From Pseudodesulfovibrio sp. (GTDB lineage: Bacteria; Desulfobacterota; Desulfovibrionia; Desulfovibrionales; Desulfovibrionaceae), in assembly GCA_016744135.1 (NCBI GenBank), contig JADGEX010000001.1, positions 941,029 to 1,005,028 of the forward strand: 64,000 bases of DNA, read 5' to 3'. The number at the start of each line of letters is the position of its first letter. Within the stretch, counting starts at the first letter, position 1. Below are positions 16,326 to 26,028 of this stretch, in pieces. The notes beneath the pieces were generated by a model. The model was not told the origin of the DNA. It saw nothing but the letters and a program-made list of their open reading frames with translations, and ran no database searches. The translations under genes and the position numbers were made by a program.

Positions 16326-17135
16326 CTAACCCTTGATCCATTCGACGATTTCTTTCGCCATTTCTTCAACGGGAACGTCCTTGACCACACGAGTCTCACG
16401 ACGTTGCTGCGGTACTTCAACGGAAGCAAAGCTCAAGCTGGTGCCGGACAAATCCGCAGGCTTTGCCTGTTGCAGCGCAGGCATGTTTTTCTGCATGTTC
16501 TGCATACCGATCTGAGGATTATTGGGAGGCTCAGGCAATTCACCAGTGGCCCAACCCAAAACAGCAGGAGCACCGTCCACCACAGACTTCTGATAAGCAC
16601 CACCTTCGACACGCTCCAGCACTTCAAGAGAGCCGTCGCCTTCCACGGTGAGTTTATCAACGCCCTGAAATTGTTCTGTAACACCAAGCAGTTCACCGAC
16701 CATCTGCATCACGGCGCCGGAGCCACGGGATGCGGACTGCCAACCACCAAAAAGCAACATTTTTGATTTATCCAGACCGGCGATACCATCAATAGTATCG
16801 GCAAGGGTCTTGGCTGTCTCGAAGCTATCTTCAAAACCAGAGGCAGAACCGTCGGCCACGACCAACTGGAAGGGAGCTTTCTGAGATACGGACATCATGA
16901 CCTGCTGGAGCTTGGCCTTGGGACCGAGGCTGACCAGCCAAACCTGACTTCCGGGATTTTTGGCAGCCAAATCAGCAGCTTCAAACAGCGCGTGTCCGGC
17001 CCACGGGTCGAGCACGGCGGGAAGCATCATTTCATTCTGCAAGACCGGGCCGTTGGGACCGTCCTGAGGTGCGAGCGTTTGGAGCGGGTCCGGTACGATG
17101 GAGCCGCACACCACAATGTGGAATTCATTGCTCAT
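16326..17135 (-). CDS. etfB: Electron transfer flavoprotein beta subunit, divergent
   Basis: 269 residues. N-terminal HIVVCGSIVPDPLQTL resembles the EtfB opening (VxVKxVPDP), followed by LDPWAGHALFEAADLA and VWLVSLGPKA, then a DGSASGFEDSFETAKTLAD segment. A proline/glutamine-rich stretch (about residues 195-225) is not common in the family. It precedes etfA on the same strand with an 11-base gap; the subunits form a heterodimer binding FAD and AMP. TCTCC-rich upstream sequence gives AGGAG before the ATG. The 344-base gap before it suggests its own promoter or a processed transcript. Confidence 0.85.
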   Translation of the reverse strand: MSNEFHIVVCGSIVPDPLQTLAPQDGPNGPVLQNEMMLPAVLDPWAGHALFEAADLAAKNPGSQVWLVSLGPKAKLQQVMMSVSQKAPFQLVVADGSASGFEDSFETAKTLADTIDGIAGLDKSKMLLFGGWQSASRGSGAVMQMVGELLGVTEQFQGVDKLTVEGDGSLEVLERVEGGAYQKSVVDGAPAVLGWATGELPEPPNNPQIGMQNMQKNMPALQQAKPADLSGTSLSFASVEVPQQRRETRVVKDVPVEEMAKEIVEWIKG

Positions 17136-17234
17136 TCAGTTTCTCCTTAATGTAGTGGCGACACTCGTATTTCTCATGTCAGCCATTCAAAAATGACGCG
17201 GCTATTACCGCACCACCCCTTGGATTCTATGTAT

Positions 17235-17317
17235 GCCTCCGGCGGGCCTACCGGCAGTCGCCTTCGGCGGGACCAGAGAACCTTTTGAAAAAGGTTCTCT
17301 GGACTCTCCAAAACTTC
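17235..17317 (+). repeat. Intergenic hairpin repeat, copy A
   Basis: Starts GCCTCCGGCGG, then a 12-bp stem CCAGAGAACCTT / AAGGTTCTCTGG around TTGAAA, and ends GACTCTCCAAAACTT. The same head, hairpin and tail recur at 19329, 40070 and 63590 and, inverted, at 17386. Confidence 0.65.
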
Positions 17318-17385
17318 TTATGTCGCTTCGCGAAGGGTATCGTATGCAAAAGGACTTCTTTTATATTAAACACTTCGCCGAAGGG

Positions 17386-17428
17386 GACACGGGATCCTTA
17401 AGGCCCTCGGCCTTAAGCCGCCAGAGGC
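17386..17428 (-). repeat. Intergenic hairpin repeat, copy A-prime
   Basis: Read on the minus strand: GCCTCTGGCGG, then CTTAAGGCC / GGCCTTAAG, then GATCCC. It lies about 50 bases past the stop of the ETF dehydrogenase-like gene on the same strand and could act as its transcript end. Confidence 0.55.
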
Positions 17429-17479
17429 GAAATCACCCGACAATCGCCGCCAAAGGCGGCATCAAATCCTGCCTTTATC

Positions 17480-19321
17480 CTAATTCTCAGCAGAATGCAG
17501 CCCGCCGGATCCGCCATTAAACGAAACGTTCGTCCGTTCCGGGTCCTTGTAATTGGATTTGCTGCAATTCCACATGCAGGCACCGCAGTGCACACATTTT
17601 TCCCGATCAAACAACGGAACGCCGCCTTCGGGATTGGTATAAATGGCCTGGCCGGAACACGCCTCGATACAAACCTGTTCCCGACATGTCGCACAGGTAT
17701 CCAGGTCAACAAAACGGACATGATCAGCGTAACCGGGATTAGCCTGCACCTTGCCACCCATGAGCAATGCATCCTGATGGGATACGAGTAAGGTTCCGTC
17801 CAGTGGAATTTCGGGCCACCCCACACGATCCATGAGCGCATCGTGCAAACTGGTTCCCTTCTTGGCACATTCGGCACGGATTTCCTGAATTTCGCCTTCA
17901 GTAAGGTAACCCTTGTAATATTCTTCGATGGTCGGAATACGATCCTGCGGTTTAATCTGTTTACCGGGCATATTGAGCAACCCGTTGGTCAAACCGGTCA
18001 TTCCCATGCCGATAAAACCGCGCACCACGGACTTGGTAAAACCTTCACGGGCCTTTTCCGCCACCTTGGCCTCTTCTTCCACCCATGACTCACGTCGTTT
18101 AACGACATACGTGGCTTCAAGGTTTTCCTTGGTAAATTCCTTGCCGTCTTTCAACAATTCCAACACGGATTCGCCAAGCTGAACGCCTGTAGCCCATGCC
18201 TCATCAACACCGGAACCGGACAAAATATTGGTGGAACCGGAGCCTTCACCGATACGGGCGAACCCGTCACCACACAGAATTGGCTCGCCACGTCTTCCGG
18301 ATTCATTCAGGGACTTCGCGCCCCAAGAACGCATGGTACCGCCTTCAAGACGCTTCCAAAGATACGGATGCATCATCCAATGCTGCATGTAGCGGTAAGC
18401 GGTCCGCACCGGATTATCAAACCACGACGGCACAAATATTCCGAGCGAGGCGACATTGCCGGGATAAACATACAGAAAACCGAAAATTTCAGGTTCGGGA
18501 TAGCCAATGGTATGAAGTACTGTACCCGGTTCCCAATCACACCCTTCTGGCAGGTCAACCACACACTTCATGCCCACAGCCCACTCGCGCTGGTGATTGC
18601 CTTCAGGCAGGCCGAGATTGCGGTCGAGATGTTGACCAACAGGTCCGACAGGACCATCGGCAACGACAGTCAGTGCGGCCTTCATATCCATACCGGGCAT
18701 AAATCCTACGCCGGGGGTTCCATCTTTCTCCACACCCTGGTCGGCCATGCGCACACCCTTAACGGCCTTGCCGTCCATGAGCGGTTCCGCCACCGGACTG
18801 GAAGGCCAAACCTGAGCCAAACCTGTACCCATCAGATTACCGCCCACCCACTGGTTGAGCTGGCCTATGGAAAAAATCATACCCGGATGCTTTTCCAGAA
18901 ACGGCGGAATGTACGGCAACTCGAAGGCATCGTCTTTCATCCACCGGGAAAGCATTTTGTCCGCCATCTTGAATGCGGATGGCCTGCGACTCGCGCCCAC
19001 CGGGTCCTTAAGATACAGAACTTTTTCACTGCTGACTTCATGAGCCATGGGAATCTGCGAAAGATCGAGATCAGGAAAACTCGCCTTGATGGAGCGTCCC
19101 TTGGTGACCACGCCGGACACACCGAAACCGATGTCGTCAGCGCGTTCATAGCAGATTACCTGCGGCGGCATACCGGGCATGGCCTTGGATTCGGCCACGG
19201 GTGTGCCATCTTCGTTCATGAGACCACGGGTCAAGGTGGTCAAGAAACCACCCGCTGCCGGGCCGAAACCGACACAAACGATATCAGTCTCCATTGCTGC
19301 TCTGGGAGTCTCGTCGCTCAT
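17480..19321 (-). CDS. ETF-quinone oxidoreductase-like flavoprotein with two 4Fe-4S motifs
   Basis: 613 residues. The N-terminal VCVGFGPAAGGFLTTL is the Rossmann FAD motif (GxGPAAG), further FAD-domain signs are DIGFGVSG and the CGDGFARIGEGSGS segment before AWATGVQLGE. The C-terminus carries two ferredoxin-type motifs, CATCREQVCIEAC and CVHCGACMWNC; mitochondrial ETF-QO has one cluster, so the first, with a CxxC-x4-C-x3-C spacing, may bind another. Likely a membrane-associated protein moving electrons between ETF and menaquinone. The ATG at 19319-19321 has GGAGG eight bases upstream, and that GGAGG belongs to a dispersed intergenic repeat (19329-19388). Lies between etfBA and the acyl-CoA dehydrogenase gene on the same strand. 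Confidence 0.87.
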   Translation of the reverse strand: MSDETPRAAMETDIVCVGFGPAAGGFLTTLTRGLMNEDGTPVAESKAMPGMPPQVICYERADDIGFGVSGVVTKGRSIKASFPDLDLSQIPMAHEVSSEKVLYLKDPVGASRRPSAFKMADKMLSRWMKDDAFELPYIPPFLEKHPGMIFSIGQLNQWVGGNLMGTGLAQVWPSSPVAEPLMDGKAVKGVRMADQGVEKDGTPGVGFMPGMDMKAALTVVADGPVGPVGQHLDRNLGLPEGNHQREWAVGMKCVVDLPEGCDWEPGTVLHTIGYPEPEIFGFLYVYPGNVASLGIFVPSWFDNPVRTAYRYMQHWMMHPYLWKRLEGGTMRSWGAKSLNESGRRGEPILCGDGFARIGEGSGSTNILSGSGVDEAWATGVQLGESVLELLKDGKEFTKENLEATYVVKRRESWVEEEAKVAEKAREGFTKSVVRGFIGMGMTGLTNGLLNMPGKQIKPQDRIPTIEEYYKGYLTEGEIQEIRAECAKKGTSLHDALMDRVGWPEIPLDGTLLVSHQDALLMGGKVQANPGYADHVRFVDLDTCATCREQVCIEACSGQAIYTNPEGGVPLFDREKCVHCGACMWNCSKSNYKDPERTNVSFNGGSGGLHSAEN

Positions 19322-19328
19322 AAAAAAT

Positions 19329-19388
19329 GCCTCCGGCGGCTTAAGAAACCTTCGAGAAGGATTCTTAAGAATCTCCTAAACTTTGTGT
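19329..19388 (+). repeat. Intergenic hairpin repeat, copy B
   Basis: GCCTCCGGCGG, then a stem CTTAAGAA..CCTT / AAGG..TTCTTAAG with CGAG loop, then AATCTCCTAAACTTT. The complement of the GCCTCCGG head is the ribosome binding site of the gene ending at 19321. Confidence 0.65.
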
Positions 19389-19553
19389 ATAAAACGCCGC
19401 TGAATGAATTGCTGAACTCAATTGTTCCACTTGCAGCGTTTTGAATCATTACCTAATGAAAGCTTTGTTTTTTCCAAGTCAAAACTTTCAAAAAAGACCA
19501 TTACTCTAAATTCGTATTTTCTTAAAACCCATTGGTGGTATTCAATTGCTTTC

Positions 19554-19598
19554 AATAAAAAAAGGCGAGGGGGAAGCTTGATAACAAGCTTCCCCCTC
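19554..19598 (-). terminator. Terminator of the acyl-CoA dehydrogenase gene
   Basis: A perfect 14-bp stem (GAGGGGGAAGCTTG / CAAGCTTCCCCCTC) with a four-base loop is followed on the minus strand by a run of T (A-tract 19555-19563). It begins 11 bases past the stop codon, so this gene can be transcribed alone. Confidence 0.92.
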
Positions 19599-19608
19599 AC
19601 GCAAATTT

Positions 19609-21720
19609 TTAACCTATGGGATAATCGAGAGCTTCCGGAATCATGACACTGGTCAAAGCATTGCCTGCACGATCTTTGGCCATGCGGGAACCAGCCATGC
19701 ACATGTCGACCTTGGCCTTCAGTTCACGGAACTGCGCAAGGTCTGCACGACCAGTGCACTCAGGTCGTACACCGGGTTCAGCGGTCGGCTCGTTGCAGCA
19801 ACAGGTATTGAAACCGTAGACCAATTCGGTACAAATACGGGCAACTTCACCGGCAGCACGAGCAGCCTGAATGTGACACAAGTCCTTGTAGAACCCAGTC
19901 AAATCGTCAAGACCTTCTGCCAAAGTCGGAGACATGGGGCCCTTCTCAATAAGTTCCATGACGTCCGTGGCCAAATAATACGGTCCAAGCAACCAGCCAA
20001 GCGCATCAGCCAGCGGAAAGGTCACACCCTGCCGCTTGTTGTGATACAGTTTGCGGCCATCATCATCCTTGGCAACCTTGAGATGATTGAGAGTCCACTG
20101 CCAGAGTTCCATGGCGGAAGCGATGACGTATCCGCCCAGCCCCGGCACGTTCTTTCCGGCGGCCTGCATCTGGTTCACCCAATTATCCATGATATGCTGG
20201 AAAACTTCCGAGGTCATGGTCATGGTCAAATGGCGACGCTGCACAGCTTCCGGGCCTTCGTAGGTCGCTTCAAGCTGACAATCCGACCACTTCTGCATAA
20301 GGAAGCCAGGGCAGTCTTCAGTGATACCATAACCGCCGACCAGAGCCACGGCTTCGCGCATCTTGTTGGCACCCTCGCCAGTATTCCAAAGCTTGACGCC
20401 GGGATTGAGGACACCTGCTAACGCTTCCATGTAGGCGTACTGGACAAGCGTGTCGCCCTGCAATTCTACATAGCGAGCCTGATCGCGCTCGGCTTCAGGT
20501 GTGTATTCGAGATCAATGAACTCACAAACTTGATCTTTAAGTTTGCGAAGGACTGCCATCTGCTTACGAACGGAGGGAATTCCCTCTGCCACAAAATGGG
20601 CTTCCTTGGCTTTCTCGATAGGATCGAAGCGGTCAGCCAGACGAGACGCGCCGAATGCCAGAGAACACCCTGCTTCACCAGACGCCCAGACATCAGCCAG
20701 ACGTTGAAGTGCGTCCTCGTTAATCTGGAGGCCCTTATCAAAACGAGGAGAGCCTTCAGTGCAGGCATCGCCACCGCGGAAGCGGTTACGGTGATACCGA
20801 ATAACCGGCTCAACAGCGGAAATAAGCTTGGCTGATGTCATCAGGCCCACGGGAATACGGGTACGGTGGAAAACCGCACCGATGATTTCCGAATGATTAT
20901 ATTTGGGAATGATCACGCCGTCGACTACATCGTAGCCACCGATGATACGGGAAGCCGGAACCTTAAGGTTCAACACGGGGTCACGAGTGGAAGAAAGCTG
21001 GTGAACCATCTTCAAGGTCGGTGCACCTCGATCGAAAACACCTTCATCGGTATCTTCAAGGATGACCATGAACGTCCCCTTGATACGATCGTCTTTGGAC
21101 TCAACGGCAGCGGTCACGAAGTTGGCGAAATCCATATTCGTGATAAACCGACCACGCTTGTCGATCTGAAGCATAGGCTCTTCGCCTTCGGTCCAGTCGG
21201 CCACGGAAGCCTTGCCGCACAGCACGCCGGTATCCACACCCACGTAGGGCAGCGGTTCGGTCAAAGCAAATGCGCCACGCCAAATTTCACGGTCCTCACC
21301 CGGCTGGGGAGGAACGCACTTGGCCATATAAAAATCACGCTGCTCGGCAGTCCCTTTTTCATGAATGGGCGCCAGAGCAAGGTTGGAAGCCAACGATGAA
21401 GTCGCGGCACCTGCATCAACCCAGGCCAGCTCGAAAGCGACCAAAGCCAAGGCGAAGTTCTTGGGACCTTCGATAAAACCGCCCTGATGAGGGTCCATAA
21501 ACAGTGCGGTCAAACCGGACTGATCGAATGCGGTCAGCAGATCATTCTTCTGCTCGGTCCATTCGTGTGTATTGCGTGCGCCTTCGGCCACAAGTTTAGC
21601 AACTGTGCTTCGAGCAATAGCGCGGGCAGACTGCACCGACATTTGAAGGTCGAAACGTTCGGCGAAACGCCACATGATCTGACGGACGTCATCTCCCGGA
21701 AGAGTACGCAGTGTATACAT
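19609..21720 (-). CDS. Acyl-CoA dehydrogenase-like flavoprotein with extended C-terminus
   Basis: 703 residues, longer than a classical acyl-CoA dehydrogenase (about 380). The core shows GAFALTEP (FAD/substrate loop), RIPVGLMTSAKLISAVEPVIRYHRNR, and LVGGYGITEDCPGFLMQKWSD...ATYEGPEAVQRRHLTM, where the Glu of YEG corresponds to the catalytic base of medium-chain enzymes. Beyond it about 170 extra residues are helical and include a CCCNEP cysteine cluster. Likely oxidises an acyl-CoA and hands electrons to the neighbouring ETF; the substrate is unknown. AGGAAAG precedes the ATG. It is the first gene of the minus-strand group but carries its own strong terminator, so the ETF genes downstream need read-through or another promoter. 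Confidence 0.87.
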   Translation of the reverse strand: MYTLRTLPGDDVRQIMWRFAERFDLQMSVQSARAIARSTVAKLVAEGARNTHEWTEQKNDLLTAFDQSGLTALFMDPHQGGFIEGPKNFALALVAFELAWVDAGAATSSLASNLALAPIHEKGTAEQRDFYMAKCVPPQPGEDREIWRGAFALTEPLPYVGVDTGVLCGKASVADWTEGEEPMLQIDKRGRFITNMDFANFVTAAVESKDDRIKGTFMVILEDTDEGVFDRGAPTLKMVHQLSSTRDPVLNLKVPASRIIGGYDVVDGVIIPKYNHSEIIGAVFHRTRIPVGLMTSAKLISAVEPVIRYHRNRFRGGDACTEGSPRFDKGLQINEDALQRLADVWASGEAGCSLAFGASRLADRFDPIEKAKEAHFVAEGIPSVRKQMAVLRKLKDQVCEFIDLEYTPEAERDQARYVELQGDTLVQYAYMEALAGVLNPGVKLWNTGEGANKMREAVALVGGYGITEDCPGFLMQKWSDCQLEATYEGPEAVQRRHLTMTMTSEVFQHIMDNWVNQMQAAGKNVPGLGGYVIASAMELWQWTLNHLKVAKDDDGRKLYHNKRQGVTFPLADALGWLLGPYYLATDVMELIEKGPMSPTLAEGLDDLTGFYKDLCHIQAARAAGEVARICTELVYGFNTCCCNEPTAEPGVRPECTGRADLAQFRELKAKVDMCMAGSRMAKDRAGNALTSVMIPEALDYPIG

Positions 21721-21998
21721 AAGTATCTTTCCTGAAAAGTTGATTGAGTGCTATTTTTATAGTGATCAGTAATAGTCGGCGACGATAGGCCATTGTCATA
21801 TGCGAGTCAAAGTCTTTTTGGGTTTAAAACGAGTGTTTCAGGGGCTTCCCGGCCTTTTCCCTCTAGGCATGCCGAATGATTGAAAACACCGCACCCAGCA
21901 ATTTCCTCAAAAAGAACAAACATAAACGATGAAAATTTTGACATCCCCGCCCAATCACTGCAATATTAGACGCTCATTATCAGGCGGTATGCCAAACA

Positions 21999-24900
21999 AT
22001 GGACGACAAACAACACACTATACGAAACATAACCAACTCCATCCGGGAATTCGCAACAGATTCCATACTTTCGGACGGCCCTGGCATAGGAGAACTGACA
22101 TCCGAATTCATCGGATGGTGCAAAGATGCGTCTCCTCCCCTTCGAAATGACGCCGCCTTTCGTGCAGAGATAGCCCTACTTCTCAACAGTATCGCTAAAA
22201 ACTCCAAAGACATACAGACTGTTCAACACTGTTTACAGGCCATAATTCGCTCTGGCCGATTCGGGCGTATATTGTGTAGCCGTTTCATCCTTGCCAAAAC
22301 GGTATCGTTGCACAAACTGGATGCTAAGATTTCTAACTGGCCCGTACGTGACAGGCTGGCTATTGCCCATGAAATGCTCAAAGAATATCCGGGGGACAAT
22401 GACAAGGAAACCCTCACATGGCTAGAGAGTTTGCTCAAACCTCTTATGGCCACGGACCCTGTAGAACTTGCTCCCTTTGTGGCTGAACTCGGTGAAATGG
22501 GGGAAACTCTGGCCTTCCCTGTCAAACAGGCCGTAATGGGTGGGTTACTTGGACGATGGATCAACACCCGCTTGTCCAATGGAACAAACGATACTGAACT
22601 GCACCAGATATGCCTGATCCTCAAGGCTATTGATGACGCTTCGTATGCCGAAGCCTTGGCCAAATCGGTGGAACTCAAGCACATCAAACCCAACGTGGAA
22701 GTTCTTCGCACCATCGCCACCATTGGAGAAGCCGGAAACAAGACCATCCTGACCATGCTTTTCAAGACCTTGTCAGACGCCTCAAACGGTCTGGCCGGAG
22801 CCTGTCTCGACACCATCATAGCGCAAGACTACCCAGGAGTCGGCAAGTTGCTCGCCTCGGTTCGCACTAAAATACCCGGTCTGAAAAAAGGAGCAATTTC
22901 ACGCGCTCCACTTCTTGGCGACACAGGGTATGCCAATTACATTCAGGCCCTCCCCGAAGACCAACAAATAGACGCGCACTTGGAATCCCTCGGCGTATTG
23001 GAAGCCATTGCCCCGGATTTCATACGCAATGTCACCAAGCAATGTATGCCTCGTGGACAAAAGCTACGCGCCAAAAAGAATGGTAGCCAGCCAGTTGTAG
23101 CACCAAACCGCAAAAAGGAGACAGATGGGCCTCAGCAGGGGTTCTTTGCAAAGTTCTTCAAAAACAAACCAAAAACATTGGAATTCATACTTCCCAAATA
23201 CCGGAACATCCGCGACATGACCCTTCCCAATTCGCATATTGAAGATGAAGATCTGGATGGACGCGAACTGACCGCACTGACCCTTGCCGATTCCATGTTT
23301 TCAAAGACCCGATTAACCCGCACCAGAATCGCAAACTCAACGCTAAACAACACTGTTTTTTTCCTGTGCCAATGTACGGCCACGACTTTTAACAACATCG
23401 ACTTCACAGACTCTCAGTTCGCCAAAACAACTTTCAGCGGCTGCACGTTCACGAATTGCACTTTTTTTGCCACAACCTTTGACGACTGCACTTTTTTGGA
23501 ATGTCGATTCCGTGACTGCTCTTTTGGTAACGCTTCGTTCCAACAAATAAAAATGCGTATGACCGACTTTGGGACCGGCTCGCTAGCAGGAGCGACCATT
23601 CATGATTGCAGCATCCGCACGACCCGCTTCACAGCCATGGACCTGACTTTCAGCGAATTAGTGAGCAACGACGTACGAGGTGTAGAATTTATCAATTCGG
23701 TTCTGCACGCTGTCTATATACGGGACTGCACCCTCACCTCGATGGAAATGCCGAGAACCACGGTCACCCGCTCCATCATTAAAAATTCCGACGTGGCACA
23801 CCCTCTATTTCTAGCTAACCGCATCCGCCAAATGACACTCTTTGCCAGAGAAGTAGAAAAAGAAGTCATCCCCAAAACACAGGAAACCGATCCGTTCTTG
23901 GCCCAAAAAACGCTGACCATATGGTCTCAGGAACTGAGCTTCATGCGCCGCGAACGACGCATGCTCGACAATAACCGCACACGAATTTCACGAGCTGTCA
24001 CGACCATGGGGCGCACTCAACAGGAATTCGTCCGCATACTCCCCCTACTTTTGGATACGGACAATTTCGAACGAAAATTCAATTTCGGCGAGACTCCAAT
24101 ATGTCGAATCTGGGGATATTATCCCAGTCTGAGCACTCTTGAAATTGGACGACAACATCTGAACAGACTCCAGCTTCGCCCTACAACACCGGATGTTCGC
24201 ATTCTCGCCCTCTACGCCATGGGTAGCACAGGCACTGTTGCACAAACGGCTCAATCCGACTTTGACTGCTGGGTATGTTATGACGGCGACCTCACCATCG
24301 CCATGGAAAATGGTCTCAAACGGAAGCTGGAAGCCATCGCTTTGTGGGCAGAAAGCGAATTCAATCTGGAAACACATTTCTATCCAATGCGCATGGACGA
24401 TGTACGGGACAATCGTTTCCTCTCGGGCGACGAAGAAAGTTCCGGTTCAGCACAGGTCCTTCTTCTCAAAGAAGAATTTTATCGGACTGCACTCAAAATT
24501 GCAGGCAAAAGTCTCGCGTGGTGGATCACTCCGGCTGGAGCCAATCGAAAAACATATGCCGCATGTATCCGTGCGTCCCGACGCTATCCGGTCTGCGGAA
24601 AACCACGACTGGAAGACTTCGGGTATCTCGCACCAGTTCCGCCTGATGAATATTTCGGAGGCTCCCTCTGGCAGATGGTCAAAGCGGTGCACGCCCCCTT
24701 CAAATCCGTGTTGAAGCTGGGGCTGCTTGAGACATATGCCGCACCCGGCATTTCATCGCTCCCACTATGCGAACGGATCAAACGAGGTCTGGTCGGCAAC
24801 AGGCGGGGCAAGCTGGACACCGACCCATATACAGCCTTGTTCACCACCCTGCACAACTATTACATCAAACGTAATGAAACCAACGCCGCAGCCCTGCTCA

Positions 24901-25835
24901 AGGAATCATTCCGGCTTAAAGCGAACCTAACAGATGTACCGTTCTTCATGAACCTACCCACCCGGCCAGAAGATGAAAGCCTTATCTCGGTACTCTTCGG
25001 TGTCGGCTATGTGGAACCGGACCGTATTGCCAGGGTCAACCGGTCATGGTCATTCAACAAATCTCTCAAAATGGGTTCACGAGTCCGCCAATATATGGTG
25101 GACACCTACCAACGGATTCAGTCCGGACTTTCGACAGAAGGAGCGACCAAAGCGCACATCAATTCAGAAGATCTGACTCGCATGGGCCGCCGAATCAGTG
25201 CCAACTTTTCACGAAAAACGCATAAAATTATGCGAGTTCCGTTCATGGATACCACTGAAACCGGATTCCCCATTCTGCATTTTTCCGCAGTCAAACATTC
25301 ACACAAACCACCCGTATGGGTTGTTCGTGGCGGCTCTGCGGTAGAAGCCAAGCAATCCGCAGAAGCTTTGCAACCATTACACCGAAATGTAGACCCCGTT
25401 CGCATGCTCGCATGGTTGCTTGCCAACCGCATCTATCATCCCAAAAGTCTACTCCAAGCCGACAGGTCAATTGCACCAATCGCCGTGGCCGACCTACAAA
25501 AACTCATGCCCGCCCTACACAATTTCTTCCCATTTGACGCGACATTTGAACGCGATATCAACGAGGGCCTCAACTCGGAACAGGTTACACGAGCTTTCTT
25601 CATTCTCAACCTAACCAGTCCGCACGATACAAGACGAGTTGATCAGGCAGCCGTCATATACGCCACCAACTGGGGTGAAATGTATTGTCGCACCTTCCTT
25701 CGTCCCGGCCAGATGTTCGAATCCAACCCATCACTATTTTTGGCCCAAAAACTTGATCAACCGATCACAGAAACACCCAAAATGTCCCTGTTCCTTCCCA
25801 AGGGAGCACAATGCAAACGGATATCTTTGACATAA
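21999..25835 (+). CDS. Class I adenylate cyclase-like protein with pentapeptide-like repeat region
   Basis: 1278 residues. The catalytic signature of class I (CyaA-type) cyclases is visible at about 741-760: YAMGSTGTVAQTAQSDFDCW, i.e. the nucleotidyltransferase GS..G..SDxD motif, preceded by FERKFNFGETPICRIWGYYPS and followed by FYPMRMDDVRDNRF. The N-terminal 400 residues are helical and HEAT-like. Residues about 408-600 are built of five-residue steps with F/L at the centre (TFSGCTFTNCTFFATTFDDC), resembling a pentapeptide-repeat beta-helix. Enteric CyaA has neither. It would make cAMP from ATP in the cytoplasm, but the regulatory inputs are unknown. The gene stands alone; no strong ribosome binding site is seen. 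Confidence 0.85.
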   Translation: MDDKQHTIRNITNSIREFATDSILSDGPGIGELTSEFIGWCKDASPPLRNDAAFRAEIALLLNSIAKNSKDIQTVQHCLQAIIRSGRFGRILCSRFILAKTVSLHKLDAKISNWPVRDRLAIAHEMLKEYPGDNDKETLTWLESLLKPLMATDPVELAPFVAELGEMGETLAFPVKQAVMGGLLGRWINTRLSNGTNDTELHQICLILKAIDDASYAEALAKSVELKHIKPNVEVLRTIATIGEAGNKTILTMLFKTLSDASNGLAGACLDTIIAQDYPGVGKLLASVRTKIPGLKKGAISRAPLLGDTGYANYIQALPEDQQIDAHLESLGVLEAIAPDFIRNVTKQCMPRGQKLRAKKNGSQPVVAPNRKKETDGPQQGFFAKFFKNKPKTLEFILPKYRNIRDMTLPNSHIEDEDLDGRELTALTLADSMFSKTRLTRTRIANSTLNNTVFFLCQCTATTFNNIDFTDSQFAKTTFSGCTFTNCTFFATTFDDCTFLECRFRDCSFGNASFQQIKMRMTDFGTGSLAGATIHDCSIRTTRFTAMDLTFSELVSNDVRGVEFINSVLHAVYIRDCTLTSMEMPRTTVTRSIIKNSDVAHPLFLANRIRQMTLFAREVEKEVIPKTQETDPFLAQKTLTIWSQELSFMRRERRMLDNNRTRISRAVTTMGRTQQEFVRILPLLLDTDNFERKFNFGETPICRIWGYYPSLSTLEIGRQHLNRLQLRPTTPDVRILALYAMGSTGTVAQTAQSDFDCWVCYDGDLTIAMENGLKRKLEAIALWAESEFNLETHFYPMRMDDVRDNRFLSGDEESSGSAQVLLLKEEFYRTALKIAGKSLAWWITPAGANRKTYAACIRASRRYPVCGKPRLEDFGYLAPVPPDEYFGGSLWQMVKAVHAPFKSVLKLGLLETYAAPGISSLPLCERIKRGLVGNRRGKLDTDPYTALFTTLHNYYIKRNETNAAALLKESFRLKANLTDVPFFMNLPTRPEDESLISVLFGVGYVEPDRIARVNRSWSFNKSLKMGSRVRQYMVDTYQRIQSGLSTEGATKAHINSEDLTRMGRRISANFSRKTHKIMRVPFMDTTETGFPILHFSAVKHSHKPPVWVVRGGSAVEAKQSAEALQPLHRNVDPVRMLAWLLANRIYHPKSLLQADRSIAPIAVADLQKLMPALHNFFPFDATFERDINEGLNSEQVTRAFFILNLTSPHDTRRVDQAAVIYATNWGEMYCRTFLRPGQMFESNPSLFLAQKLDQPITETPKMSLFLPKGAQCKRISLT

Positions 25836-25912
25836 TCCATTCTTCTGACTGAACACAGTCACCGTATCTCCCCACCATAGCTGAGCAATCCTCCTTATTA
25901 GGACTTTTTATC

Positions 25913-25933
25913 GACAATTCACAATATATTGTC
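25913..25933. promoter_or_regulatory. Inverted repeat upstream of the NhaC-type antiporter gene
   Basis: GACAAT and ATTGTC flank a core that itself contains the 12-base palindrome ACAATATATTGT (25921-25932), about 100 bases before the antiporter start. It could be a regulator binding site; AT-rich chance palindromes are common, so confidence is low. Confidence 0.25.
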
Positions 25934-26028
25934 TATTCAAATGCGCGCGTTGATGAACAATATTTCGCCAACACGCATTATACCCGATTGTTTTTCTGTT
26001 TAACTGCTTTTCAAGGAAAGGATTTTCA

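Larger units (their letters stand above)
17136..17479. other. Gene-free stretch carrying two copies of an intergenic hairpin repeat
   Basis: The 344 bases between the ETF dehydrogenase-like gene and etfB hold two oppositely oriented copies of the GCCTCYGGCGG hairpin repeat (17235-17317 plus, 17386-17428 minus) and a CCGCC/GGCGG hairpin near 17447-17460. No convincing reading frame was found. Confidence 0.6.

Noticed and set aside
21801..21884. 27-codon plus-strand frame upstream of the adenylate cyclase gene
   Set aside because: Too short, no ribosome binding site, and likely a chance frame in the promoter region.
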